DNA of 45,958 nt from PALSA-660 sp036508075 (GTDB lineage: Bacteria; Actinomycetota; Coriobacteriia; Anaerosomatales; PALSA-660). The notes below the pieces were generated by a model. That model did not search any database. It had not been told where the DNA came from and saw only the letters and a list, made by a program, of their open reading frames with translations. Of the stretch, positions 30,343 to 39,500 are shown piece by piece. Location: contig DATCIA010000042.1 in assembly GCA_036508075.1 (NCBI GenBank), forward strand, positions 1-45,958, in the 5' to 3' direction. How positions within the stretch are numbered: position 1 is the first letter of the stretch; each line of letters starts with the position of its first letter. The position numbers were made by a program, and so were the translations under genes.

Positions 30343-30345
30343 TCA

Positions 30346-30855
30346 ATGGCTTCCCGCAGCCCGTACAACGACCGCTACAAGGTCGAGCAGAAGGGCAAGA
30401 CCCGCAGGAGTGCTTCGTCGTCAAAGCCGAAGCGCGACGTCGCGGACCTCACACCTCTCGATTCACCCAAGAAGAAGGCCGCTGCGAAGAAGCCTTGGTG
30501 GGGCCGCGGCCCGGCCACGGCCCCCGTTCCCGTGTTCGAGCCCACGCCGAAGATGAAGCAGCTGCGCAAGATCTGGTGGGTGCTGTGGGGAGCGTCGCTG
30601 GCGGTCGCGCTGGTCATCGTTCTCGTGGGGCAGAAGGGCGGTCCGTTCGAGCAGTACGTGTCCTTCGCCTGGGGACTCTGGGCCGCGTCGATGGCGGGCG
30701 CGTTCTACCTCGAGTTCGGCCCGATACGCAAGGCGCGCATCGAGGCGATCGAGGGCGCCCGCAAGGGCGGCAAGCCGGCGAAGGCCGATGATGCCAAGAA
30801 GGGCGTCTCCGCCGCCAAGGACGCGGGCGACGCGCCCAAGCCGGACGACAAGTGA
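30346..30855 (+). CDS. membrane protein within the pur operon (I)
   Basis: A 169-residue protein. A strongly basic N-terminal tail of about 65 residues (Lys/Arg/Ser, with KKKAAAKKPWWGRGP) is followed by two hydrophobic helices (about 77-95 and 103-120), then a Lys-rich, highly charged C-terminal tail. It sits 3 bp after purC and overlaps the next gene by 4 bp. No family recognised. The charged cytosolic tails could contact RNA, lipid head groups or other proteins. Membership of the operon is clear; the role is not. Confidence 0.75.
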   Translation: MASRSPYNDRYKVEQKGKTRRSASSSKPKRDVADLTPLDSPKKKAAAKKPWWGRGPATAPVPVFEPTPKMKQLRKIWWVLWGASLAVALVIVLVGQKGGPFEQYVSFAWGLWAASMAGAFYLEFGPIRKARIEAIEGARKGGKPAKADDAKKGVSAAKDAGDAPKPDDK

Positions 30856-31238
30856 CCGTGTCCCACGCCGCCGACCCCAAGGACGCGCGCCCCTACTGGG
30901 CATTGCGCGTAGCCGAGAGCACGCTGCTCGTCTCCGCGCTCGCAGGCATCGGGTTGTTCGCCTGGAGCCTTGTCGACATCATCCGCATCGAGACCGCGCT
31001 CGGGGCCACGGCCGCGACGCGCGAGCTGCCCGCCGGGGCCTGGCCGGGCATCTTCATCTTCTTCGGCAGCATGGTCGCTCTGCAGTTCGTCCGCATGTTC
31101 CTGCAGCGCTACCGCCGCGACGACGGCACTCCCCGCGGCGACGAGCGCTCGGCCGCCGCGGCGACCGCGGAAGTACTCGCCGATACGGCGCCCGCCGAGC
31201 CGGTGGTCGCTTCAGCTGACGACACCCCGGACGCGTGA
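30852..31238 (+). CDS. membrane protein within the pur operon (II)
   Basis: A 128-residue protein with two hydrophobic helices (about 22-42 and 64-82), and an acidic, Ala-rich C-terminal tail of about 40 residues. GTG 30852 overlaps the previous stop by 4 bp, so it is translationally coupled. Nothing in it suggests an enzyme. Together with its upstream neighbour it may form a pair of small membrane subunits: one has basic tails, the other an acidic tail. Confidence 0.72.
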   Translation: MTVSHAADPKDARPYWALRVAESTLLVSALAGIGLFAWSLVDIIRIETALGATAATRELPAGAWPGIFIFFGSMVALQFVRMFLQRYRRDDGTPRGDERSAAAATAEVLADTAPAEPVVASADDTPDA

Positions 31239-31248
31239 AAGGAACACG

Positions 31249-31500
31249 ATGGCGCGCTACGAGATCTTCGTGACCTACAAGCAGGGGATCTTCGATCCTC
31301 CCGGCGCCACGGCCGAGCGCGCGCTCGCCAGCCTCGGCTACGACGAGGTGGAGAGCGTCAAGATCGGCAAGTACATCCGTCTCGAGGTCGCCGACGGCCC
31401 CAACGAGCTGGCCCGCGTCGCGGAGATGTGCGACAAGCTGCTCGCGAATCCCGTCATCGAGGAGTACCGCATCGTCGAGACCGAGGGAGCTGCCCGATGA
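31249..31500 (+). CDS. purS: FGAM synthase subunit PurS
   Basis: An 83-residue PurS, the small dimeric subunit that helps couple glutamine hydrolysis in PurQ to amidation in PurL. It shows the expected pattern VTYKQGIFDPPGATAERALASLGY, VKIGKYIRLEV and a late NPVIEEYRI. ATG follows AAAGGAA. It overlaps purQ by 4 bp. Its presence agrees with small-type PurL in this operon. Confidence 0.95.
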   Translation: MARYEIFVTYKQGIFDPPGATAERALASLGYDEVESVKIGKYIRLEVADGPNELARVAEMCDKLLANPVIEEYRIVETEGAAR

Positions 31501-32189
31501 CGTTCGGCGTCGTCCGCTTCCCGGGCTCCAACTGCGAGCAGGACATCGTCATCGCGTGTCGCTACCTGGGCATCGACGTCGATTACGTGTGGCACGGCGA
31601 CACCGATCTGTCCGGTTTCGACGCGGTCGTGCTGCCGGGCGGTTTCTCCTACGGTGACTACATCCGCACCGGCGCCGTGGCCCGCTTCTCGCCCGTGATG
31701 GGTGAGGTCGTTCGGTTCGCCGAGCGCGGTGGCCCGGTGCTGGGGGTGTGCAACGGGTTCCAGATACTGACCGAGGCGCACATGCTTCCCGGCGCGATGC
31801 TGCGCAACCGCGGTCTGAAGTTCATCTGCGAGACGGTGCCGCTGCGTGTCGAGCACAACATCTGCCCGTGGGTCGACCTGCCCGAGGGCACCGTCGTCCG
31901 CATCCCGATCAACCACAACGAGGGCAACTTCACCGCGGACCCCGAGACGCTCGCGCGCCTCGACGCCAACGGCCAGATCGTCGTGCGCTACTGCGAGCCG
32001 GACGGCACGCGCGCACCCGGCGGCAGCGCACCCAACGGCGCGGCCGACGACATCGCCGGCATCTGCAGCGAGCGCGGCAACGTGTTCGGGCTCATGCCGC
32101 ACCCGGAGCGCGTCTGCGACCCCGAGGCGAGCGGCACCGACGGTCAGCCGTTCTTCACGTCGATCGTCGCGCACATGGCGGGGGTCTAG
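31497..32189 (+). CDS. purQ: FGAM synthase glutaminase subunit PurQ
   Basis: A 230-residue class I glutamine amidotransferase. FGVVRFPGSNCEQD is the characteristic start; GVCNGFQ holds nucleophile Cys85, and MPHPER near the end provides the His-Glu pair. It makes ammonia from glutamine for PurL. It overlaps purS by 4 bp, so synthesis of the subunits is coupled. It ends 3 bp before an unknown membrane protein gene. Confidence 0.96.
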   Translation: MTFGVVRFPGSNCEQDIVIACRYLGIDVDYVWHGDTDLSGFDAVVLPGGFSYGDYIRTGAVARFSPVMGEVVRFAERGGPVLGVCNGFQILTEAHMLPGAMLRNRGLKFICETVPLRVEHNICPWVDLPEGTVVRIPINHNEGNFTADPETLARLDANGQIVVRYCEPDGTRAPGGSAPNGAADDIAGICSERGNVFGLMPHPERVCDPEASGTDGQPFFTSIVAHMAGV

Positions 32190-32192
32190 CCC

Positions 32193-32618
32193 GTGGGACC
32201 CAGCGTCGGCCTGATAGGTCCCGGGATGATGGCGCTCATCGCGCTCGTGCTCGTCGACGCCTGCGCCGCAGCCTACATCGTCCTGGATGCGTGGCGCCGG
32301 CCGGCAACCGACTACGCGGGCGTGCCCGAGGGCCGCTGGTTCTACATCGTCCCCATGGCGTTGTATGTCGCGGTCTACATCGTGGCGCAGGTGCCCTTCC
32401 TGACCGCGCTGGCCCCGTGGTCGAACGCCTACGCCCTGATCGCGCCCCTGGTGCTCCTGCTGCAGGTCGCGTACCTGTTGCGGGTGGCCTTTCCAACGCA
32501 CGCACGCCTCGAGGCGCGCCTGGAGGCGCGGTTCGTCGCGCTGGCGGACGCGGTCTCGCAAGCCCCCAAGGACGACACCCACGATCACGAGGAGCCCGAC
32601 GCATGCGTGACGATCTGA
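32193..32618 (+). CDS. membrane protein within the pur operon (III)
   Basis: A 141-residue protein with about three hydrophobic helices (roughly 9-31, 50-69 and 78-98) and a charged, probably helical C-terminal tail (RLEARLEARFVALADAV). GTG 32193 is 3 bp after purQ, and the end overlaps the purL start by 16 bp, so translation of purL may depend on it. No known family. It is the third membrane protein in the pur operon and is unlike the other two in sequence. Confidence 0.72.
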   Translation: MGPSVGLIGPGMMALIALVLVDACAAAYIVLDAWRRPATDYAGVPEGRWFYIVPMALYVAVYIVAQVPFLTALAPWSNAYALIAPLVLLLQVAYLLRVAFPTHARLEARLEARFVALADAVSQAPKDDTHDHEEPDACVTI

Positions 32619-34861
32619 CCGCCGAACTCGCGCCGCAACTCGCCGTCGAACTCGGCCTCAAGCTCGCCGAGTTCGGCAAGATCGTTGAGATACTGGGACG
32701 CACGCCCACGGTGACCGAGCTCTACATGTACTCGCTCATGTGGAGCGAGCACTGCAGCTACAAGCACTCCAAGAAGGCGCTGCGCATGTTCCCGACCACC
32801 GGCCCGTACGTGTTGCAGGGCCCGGGCGAGAACGCGGGCGTCATCTCCGTCGGGGACGGCTGGGCGGTCGCGTTCAAGATGGAGTCGCACAACCACCCGA
32901 GCGCCATCGAGCCGTACCAGGGCGCTGCGACCGGCGTCGGCGGCATCATCCGTGACATCTTCACGATGGGTGCGCGCCCGATCGCGTCGCTGAACTCCCT
33001 GCGCTTCGGCACGCTCGACAAGGCGCGCCAGCGCTACCTGTTCGAGGGCGCGGTCGCGGGCATCGGCGGATACGGCAACTGCATCGGCGTCCCCACCGTG
33101 GGCGGCGAGGTCTACTTCGACGCCGCGTACGAGGGCAACTGTCTGATCAACGCCATGTCGATCGGCATCATGCGCGAGGAGAACCTCACTTCGGCCGTCG
33201 CTTCGGGCGCGGGCAACCTCGTGCTGCTCGTCGGCTCGACCACGGGACGCGACGGCATCGGCGGCGCCTCGACGCTCGCCAGCCAGGAGTTCGACGAGAA
33301 GGCCGAGGACAAGCGCCCCTCCGTCCAGGTCGGCGACCCGTTCGAGGAGAAGCTGCTCATCGAGGCGTGCCTCGAGCTGCTCGACGCGAAGCTGCTCGTC
33401 GGTCTCGGTGACCTCGGCGCCGCGGGGCTGACGTCGTCGGCCTCCGAGATGGCGTCGCGCGGCGGGGTCGGACTCGATATCGACGTCACGAAGATCCCCG
33501 CTCGCGAGACGGGCATGAAGCCGTTCGAGTTCATGGTGTCGGAGTCGCAGGAGCGCATGCTCGCGGTCGTCACGCCGGAGAATCTGGCCGCGTCGCAGGC
33601 CGTGTGTGAGAAGTGGGGCCTGCGCTCGACGGTCATCGGTACCGTCACCGACACCCGCCGGTTCGTCGTCCGCGAGGGCGACGAGATCGTCGCCGACATG
33701 CCGGCCGACACCCTGGCGTCCGACGCGCCCGTCTACGATCCGGCGATGACCCGCCCGGCCTACCTCGACGAGGCGCAGGCGTTCGACCCCTCGACGCTGG
33801 TGCACCCGGAGACCCCCGGCGCTCTCGGCGACGCGCTCCTGCGCGTGCTCGCGAGCCCGAACGTGTGCTCGCGCGCGTGGATCTACCGCCAGTACGACCA
33901 GCAGGTCATGCTCAACACGCTGGTGCTGCCGGGCGGTGACGCCGCCGTCATCCGCATCGCGGGAACGAAGCGCGCGATCGCCGTGTCCTCCGACTGCAAC
34001 GGCCGCTACTGCTACCTCGACCCCTACGTGGGCGCGCAGATCGCCTTCGCCGAGGCCGCGCGCAACGTCGCGTGCGCCGGCGGGCGTCCCGCCGCGATCA
34101 CCGACTGTCTCAACTTCGGCTCTCCCGAGAAGCCCGAGGTGTTCTGGACCTTCCACGAGTCGGTGCGCGGCATGTCCGACGCCTGCAGGGCGTTCGAGGT
34201 GCCGGTCATCTCCGGCAACGTGAGCTTCTACAACGAGTCCTTCGGCCAGCCGATCTATCCGACGCCCACCGTCGGCCTCGTCGGCGTCCTGCAGGACGCA
34301 TCCAAGCGTATGACGATGCACTTCAAGCAGGCCGGCGATGTGATCGTCCTCCTCGGAGAGACCGCGGACGAACTGGGCGGCAGCGAGTATCTCTCGACGG
34401 TGCACGGCGTCATCGCCGGCGCGCCGCCCGCGATCGACGTCGCCGAAGAGCGCGAGATCCACGAGGCGCTTCTGGCGGCCATCGAAGCCGGCCTGGTCCG
34501 AAGCGCGCACGACTGCTCCGAAGGCGGAGTGGCCGTCACGCTCGCCGAGGCGGCCATCGCCGGCGGGCTTGGCGCGACCGTTGCTCTTGACGACGATCTC
34601 GCTCCGGCGTCTTCGCTCTTCTCCGAGACGCAAGGCCGCATCGTCGTGACCTGTGCGGAGGCCGACGCGGAAGCGCTCACCGACCTGTTCGTGTCGCGCG
34701 GCGTCCCGTTCAGCGTGATAGGTGAGGTCGGCGGTGAACGGCTCGTCATCGAGGACAAGGTCGATCTTGCGGTCGCGGCGCTCGTGGCGGCCTGGGGCCC
34801 GACGCTCGAGGCGCTCGTCTCCGGCGACATCCCGCAGCCTGAAGAACTCGTGGAGGGGTAG
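32603..34861 (+). CDS. purL: FGAM synthase large subunit (small-type PurL)
   Basis: A 752-residue ATP-dependent ligase that turns FGAR into FGAM, with ammonia delivered from PurQ. Two AIRS-like halves are visible. The first has SEHCSYKHSKK, ESHNHPSAIEPYQGAATGVGGIIRD and GYGNCIGVPTVGGE; the second has DLGAAGLTSSASEMASRGG, GNVSFYNES and SAHDCSEGG. Length fits the small bacterial form (about 740), which needs separate PurS and PurQ; both lie just upstream. ATG 32603 is inside the preceding gene, after GAGGAG. Confidence 0.97.
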   Translation: MRDDLTAELAPQLAVELGLKLAEFGKIVEILGRTPTVTELYMYSLMWSEHCSYKHSKKALRMFPTTGPYVLQGPGENAGVISVGDGWAVAFKMESHNHPSAIEPYQGAATGVGGIIRDIFTMGARPIASLNSLRFGTLDKARQRYLFEGAVAGIGGYGNCIGVPTVGGEVYFDAAYEGNCLINAMSIGIMREENLTSAVASGAGNLVLLVGSTTGRDGIGGASTLASQEFDEKAEDKRPSVQVGDPFEEKLLIEACLELLDAKLLVGLGDLGAAGLTSSASEMASRGGVGLDIDVTKIPARETGMKPFEFMVSESQERMLAVVTPENLAASQAVCEKWGLRSTVIGTVTDTRRFVVREGDEIVADMPADTLASDAPVYDPAMTRPAYLDEAQAFDPSTLVHPETPGALGDALLRVLASPNVCSRAWIYRQYDQQVMLNTLVLPGGDAAVIRIAGTKRAIAVSSDCNGRYCYLDPYVGAQIAFAEAARNVACAGGRPAAITDCLNFGSPEKPEVFWTFHESVRGMSDACRAFEVPVISGNVSFYNESFGQPIYPTPTVGLVGVLQDASKRMTMHFKQAGDVIVLLGETADELGGSEYLSTVHGVIAGAPPAIDVAEEREIHEALLAAIEAGLVRSAHDCSEGGVAVTLAEAAIAGGLGATVALDDDLAPASSLFSETQGRIVVTCAEADAEALTDLFVSRGVPFSVIGEVGGERLVIEDKVDLAVAALVAAWGPTLEALVSGDIPQPEELVEG

Positions 34862-34869
34862 TCCCGACC

Positions 34870-36315
34870 TTGGAACCCTGGATCCTTTCAGAACGGCCCG
34901 ACCGTCCCGAGGAGGCGTGCGGCGTCTTCGGCGTCTACGCGCCCGGCGAGCAGGTCGGCCGTCTCATCTACTTCGGCCTTCACGCGCTGCAGCACCGCGG
35001 CCAAGAGTCGGCGGGCATCGCGGTGGCCGACGGGCACACGATGACGCTGCGCAAGGAGCTCGGCCTGGTACCGCAGGTGTTCAAGGAGTCGGACCTCGCG
35101 ACCCTGGACGGGCACATCGGAGTCGGCCACACGCGCTACTCGACCACCGGGTCGTCCGGCAGCTGGGAGAACGCGCAGCCCATGCTCTCGTCGATCGGGC
35201 CGAACACGATCGCGCTGGCGCACAACGGCAACCTCGTGAACACCGTGGTGCTTCGCGACAAGCTCAAGACCCATGGCATCCGCTTCCGGTCGACGACCGA
35301 CTCCGAGGTCATGGCCACGCTCATCAACCACTTCACGCAGGAGCACCACTCGATCCGTGGCGGCATCCGCGAGGCGATGAGCTTGATCACCGGCGCGTAT
35401 GCGGTCGTGATGATGACCGAGGAGGCGCTCTACGCCTTCCGTGACCCCAACGGGGTACGCCCGCTCGTGCTGGGGCAATTGCCCGGGGGCCACTGGGTCG
35501 TCGCCTCCGAGACCTGTGCGCTCGACATCATCGGCGCCAAGTTCGTGCGCGACGTCGAGGCCGGCGAACTCATCAAGATCTCGGCTGCGGGACTCGAGTC
35601 GGAGCAGGCCGTCCCGCCCGGACGTGAGGCGCTGTGCATATTCGAGTTCGTCTACTTCGCGCGGCCCGACTCCTCGATGTACGGCTGCACCCTCTACGTC
35701 GCGCGTCAGCGCATGGGCGCGGCCATAGCGCGTTCGGCGCCGGTCGAGGCCGACCTCGTGATCGGCGTGCCCGACTCCGGGACGCCTGCCGCGACCGGCT
35801 ACGCCATCGAGAGCGGCATCCCATTCGGCGAGGGTCTGGCCAAGAACCGCTACGTCGGCCGGACCTTCATCGCGCCGAGCGAGATGCTGCGGCAGCAGGG
35901 GATCAAGCTGAAACTGAATCCGATGCGGCATGCCCTGGAGGGCAAGCGCATCATCGTGGTCGACGACTCGATCGTGCGCGGGAACACCACCCGCAAGCTG
36001 GTCGCGCTGCTGCGAGAGGCCGGGGCGACCGAGGTGCACATGCGCATAACCTCTCCGCCGGTGAAGTGGCCGTGCTTCTACGGGATCGACACCGACACGC
36101 AGGAGCAACTGATCGGGGCGATGAAGTCGGTCGAGGAGATACGCGAGCACATCGGCGCCGACTCGCTCGCGTACCTGTCGATCGACGACATGGTCGCGTC
36201 TACGGGGCAGAGCGCGGACCGCTACTGCATGGCGTGTTTCAACGGCGACTACGCCATCGAGATCCCCGAGGCGGTCCGCCGCGGCAAGATGGCGCTCGAG
36301 AAGCCAGCCTGCTGA
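34870..36315 (+). CDS. purF: amidophosphoribosyltransferase, [4Fe-4S] type
   Basis: A 481-residue first enzyme of purine synthesis, making phosphoribosylamine from PRPP and glutamine. Cys17, in EEACGVFGVY, should become the N-terminal nucleophile after removal of a 16-residue propeptide. The PRPP-binding loop is IVVDDSIVRGNT. Four further cysteines (256, 402, 453, 456; the last two in YCMAC) match the ligands of the oxygen-labile [4Fe-4S] cluster of the Bacillus-type enzyme. That fits an anaerobic or low-oxygen life. TTG at 34870 is the only start that keeps the propeptide; it is 8 bp after purL. Last gene of the operon. Confidence 0.96.
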   Translation: MEPWILSERPDRPEEACGVFGVYAPGEQVGRLIYFGLHALQHRGQESAGIAVADGHTMTLRKELGLVPQVFKESDLATLDGHIGVGHTRYSTTGSSGSWENAQPMLSSIGPNTIALAHNGNLVNTVVLRDKLKTHGIRFRSTTDSEVMATLINHFTQEHHSIRGGIREAMSLITGAYAVVMMTEEALYAFRDPNGVRPLVLGQLPGGHWVVASETCALDIIGAKFVRDVEAGELIKISAAGLESEQAVPPGREALCIFEFVYFARPDSSMYGCTLYVARQRMGAAIARSAPVEADLVIGVPDSGTPAATGYAIESGIPFGEGLAKNRYVGRTFIAPSEMLRQQGIKLKLNPMRHALEGKRIIVVDDSIVRGNTTRKLVALLREAGATEVHMRITSPPVKWPCFYGIDTDTQEQLIGAMKSVEEIREHIGADSLAYLSIDDMVASTGQSADRYCMACFNGDYAIEIPEAVRRGKMALEKPAC

Positions 36316-36532
36316 GACGGTCGCACACGGGAAGCCGCTTGACGCTCGCTCACAACCGTTCATCGAGTTCTCGAACCGCTCGGATAATACGCTCTGTGCT
36401 ATATGACATATTGCGTAATAGTTTGTTCGTCAGATGTGTGTGAATGGTGAGGCGTCACGCGCGTCGAATATCAGGGGTTGGCACCGCGGACCGCCGTCCG
36501 TGGGCCGATGAGGAGAGTGGGGGATTCCCAAG
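36316..36532. promoter_or_regulatory. AT-richer promoter region of the subtilase gene
   Basis: This 217-bp gap is noticeably AT-rich in its middle (36380-36440). TTCATC (36359-36364) and GATAAT (36383-36388), 18 bp apart, could be a promoter. A perfect dyad ATATG-A-CATAT (36401-36411) follows immediately and would overlap the start of transcription, as an operator would. Nearer the gene, CCGCGGAC and GTCCGTGG can form an imperfect hairpin about 30 bp before the ATG. No terminator after purF stands out. Confidence 0.35.
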
Positions 36533-39500
36533 ATGGTACGAGGCCGGGGTCTGATCCGTCGCGTGGTTTCGGGCGTCGTCGCGGGGGCGATGGTGTTCGT
36601 GATGCTGCCGTTGGGTCCGATCAGCGCGGCGTCGACGAAGCCGGCGGCGGCCAAGCCCGCTCCGCCGTTCGCCGCTTTGCGTGGCGGGGGACTGGACGCC
36701 AACCTTCTCGGTTCCTTCGGGCGGTCGGACGTCGCGAACGTCCGGTGGCGCAAGGGAGTCTCCGCCTCGACCGTGAAGGCCGCGGCCCGGCGCCTGGGGT
36801 TCACCGTGACCACCAACGCCAAGCTCGGCTGGTCGCAGCTCACGCCCGGATCGGGTGGGACGTCCGGTGAGATCGTCAGCGCGCTGCGCGAGGCCGGTCT
36901 CGTCGTCGACGCGAAGCCGACGGTGTGGATGCAGAAGGCCGACGTGACGCCGAACGATCCGCTGTTTTCCAGCCAGTGGGCGCTCAAGAACACGGGCCAG
37001 GACGGCGGCACGGCGGGCAACGACATCAACGTGAGCGACGTCTGGTCCCGTTCCACCGGCTCGAAGGACGTCATCGTCGCGGTCGTGGACGAGGGCGTGA
37101 ACTGGGCGCATCCGGACCTCAAGAACAACATGTGGATCAACACGGGCGAAGTGCCGAACAACGGCATCGACGACGATCAGAACGGCTATGTCGACGACGT
37201 TCGCGGCTGGGACTTCGCCAACGGGGACAACACGGTCTACGACGCGGTCGACGGTGATCGGCACGGGACGCACGTCTCGGGGATCATCGGTGCGCAGGGC
37301 AACAACGGCGTCGGCGCCACCGGCGTCAACCAGACCGTGCGGATCATGCCGGTGAAGTTCCTCGGTCCGAACGGAGGCACCGACTACGACGGTGCCGAGG
37401 CGATCATCTACGCGGTCGATCGCGGTGCGACGGTCATCAACTGCTCGTGGGGCGGCTTCGGCTTCTCCGATCTCATCGCCGAGGCGATCGACTACGCCGC
37501 ATCCAAGGGCGTCATCATCGTGTGCGCGGCGGGCAACTCCGCATCGGACAACGACGTTCCCGGGATGTCGTTCTACCCCGCGTCCTCCGATGCGACGAAC
37601 GTGATCACGGTCGCGGCGTCGGACCGCAACGGCGCGATCGCCGACTTCTCGAACTACGGCTCCACGAGCGTCGATCTTGCGGCGCCGGGTGTCGATGTGA
37701 CCTCCACGATGCCCGCGGGTGACTCGGGGACCTTCGTGGACGGCCTGACATGGAAGGCCGTGTACATCCCGCTCCAGGCAGAGGTCCTGGAGCCCGCCCC
37801 CGCCCGCGACGCGCTCATCGCGGGCGCGGTCGCGCAGCTGGGCGAGCCGTCGGACACGCCGATCCTCGTCGTGGACGACAGTGCCGCCAAGGTCACGAGT
37901 GAGACCCCCGGAGTCCGACTGAAGGTCTACACAGACGCGCTTGCCGCGGGCGGCTTCTCCAACGTCACCACGTGGGTCAACGACGATCGCGGCACGCCCA
38001 CAGTCGCGGCGATGTCCGACAAGACGGTCGTCTGGTTCACCGGGAAGGACACCCTCGGCTACTACGGCACCAGCTGCTTGAACACCGAGGAGCAGGACGC
38101 GATCCGGATGGACCTCGACGCGGGCGGACGCGTCGTCCTGTTCAGCGGCAAGGCCGCGAGCGACCTGCAGATGGGCATCTCCGTCATCCAGCCCGATCCC
38201 GGCTCCGATCCGGGGAACGGGCCCGGCGACGAGCCCGGGCTCTTGGCCCGGTACTTCGGCGCGGTCTGCGTCGGATACGAGACGTGGAGCCGCGACTTCC
38301 ACGGCCGCGCATCTTCGGCCCTGGCCGGCATCGACGCCTGGATCCCGGTCGAGTACACCGACCCGAACAGCGCGGGCAACCTGTGGCCCACCGCGTCCGA
38401 CGCCATCGCGCGCGTCGACGCCGGATTCCGGTCGACCGCGATCATGTACACCGGTTCGTACGCGCCGCTGTCGGGCACCTCGATGGCCGCGCCGCACGTG
38501 ACCGGAGCGGTCGCGCTGCTCAAGGCGTGCCTCCCCGCCGCGACGGGCGAGGAGCTCGCCGCGCGCATCATCAACACCGCCGCCCCCAAGTCGGCTTTCA
38601 AGGGCCGGACCGCGACGGGCGGAGTGCTCGATGTGGCCGCGGCGTTCGGTGAGTATCCGGGTCGCGTCACGATCACGGCTCCGAAGAGCGGCGATCGGCT
38701 GCCAACGGGCATGCCGTCCACGCTGCGCTGGAAGCCCGCTGCAGGAGCGGCCGCCGGCGCGACATTCACCGCTGAGGTCGGTCTTCCCTTCGCGGCGTAC
38801 GCCAACGGGTTCGAGAGCGGCACGCTCGCAGGGTTCGTGGAGCCCGCAGAGTCCGGGTCCGCGTGGTCGGCCTCGACCGACGCGACCGCGACGCGCACCG
38901 GCGCGTACGGCGCCAAGAGCGGCGTGCTCCCCGCTTCGGCTCCCGCGCCCGAAATGGGCCCGGGCTGGTTCAAGGCCGGAGTGTCCGCGATGCAGACGAC
39001 GATTACCGTCCCCGCGGGCGGTGGCCGGCTGAGCTTCTACTGGCGGATGCCGGATGGTGACGGTTTCGATCAGATGGGGATGGTCAACGGCACCTCCGAT
39101 GGCGCCATGTTGAGCCCGGGCGAGCTCGTCCCCGCCGGGGATTGGGCCAAGGCCAGCCTCTGGCTCCCCGAGGGAGAACAGCCCGTCTACTTCGTGGGCG
39201 TCAACTTCGGCGAGCTGCCATCCGATGCGCGGCTCTACATCGACGACATCGAGCTCACGGCGCACGAGTTCACCGGGCTGGGATCCGCCGGAGCCGGCGC
39301 GACCTCGCTCGACTTCACAGTGCCCTCGACGGCCACCGACGACGCCTGGTTCCGCGTCCAGTCGCACCTCAACGGCGTGGACTCCGCTTGGGCGACGGTC
39401 AAGGGGGTCGCGCTCATCAGCGACTCGACGCCGCCCACCGCGCCGTCGGCGCTCACGCTGACGCCGGACCTCGATGGCAACGTCGGGATCGCGTGGGCCA

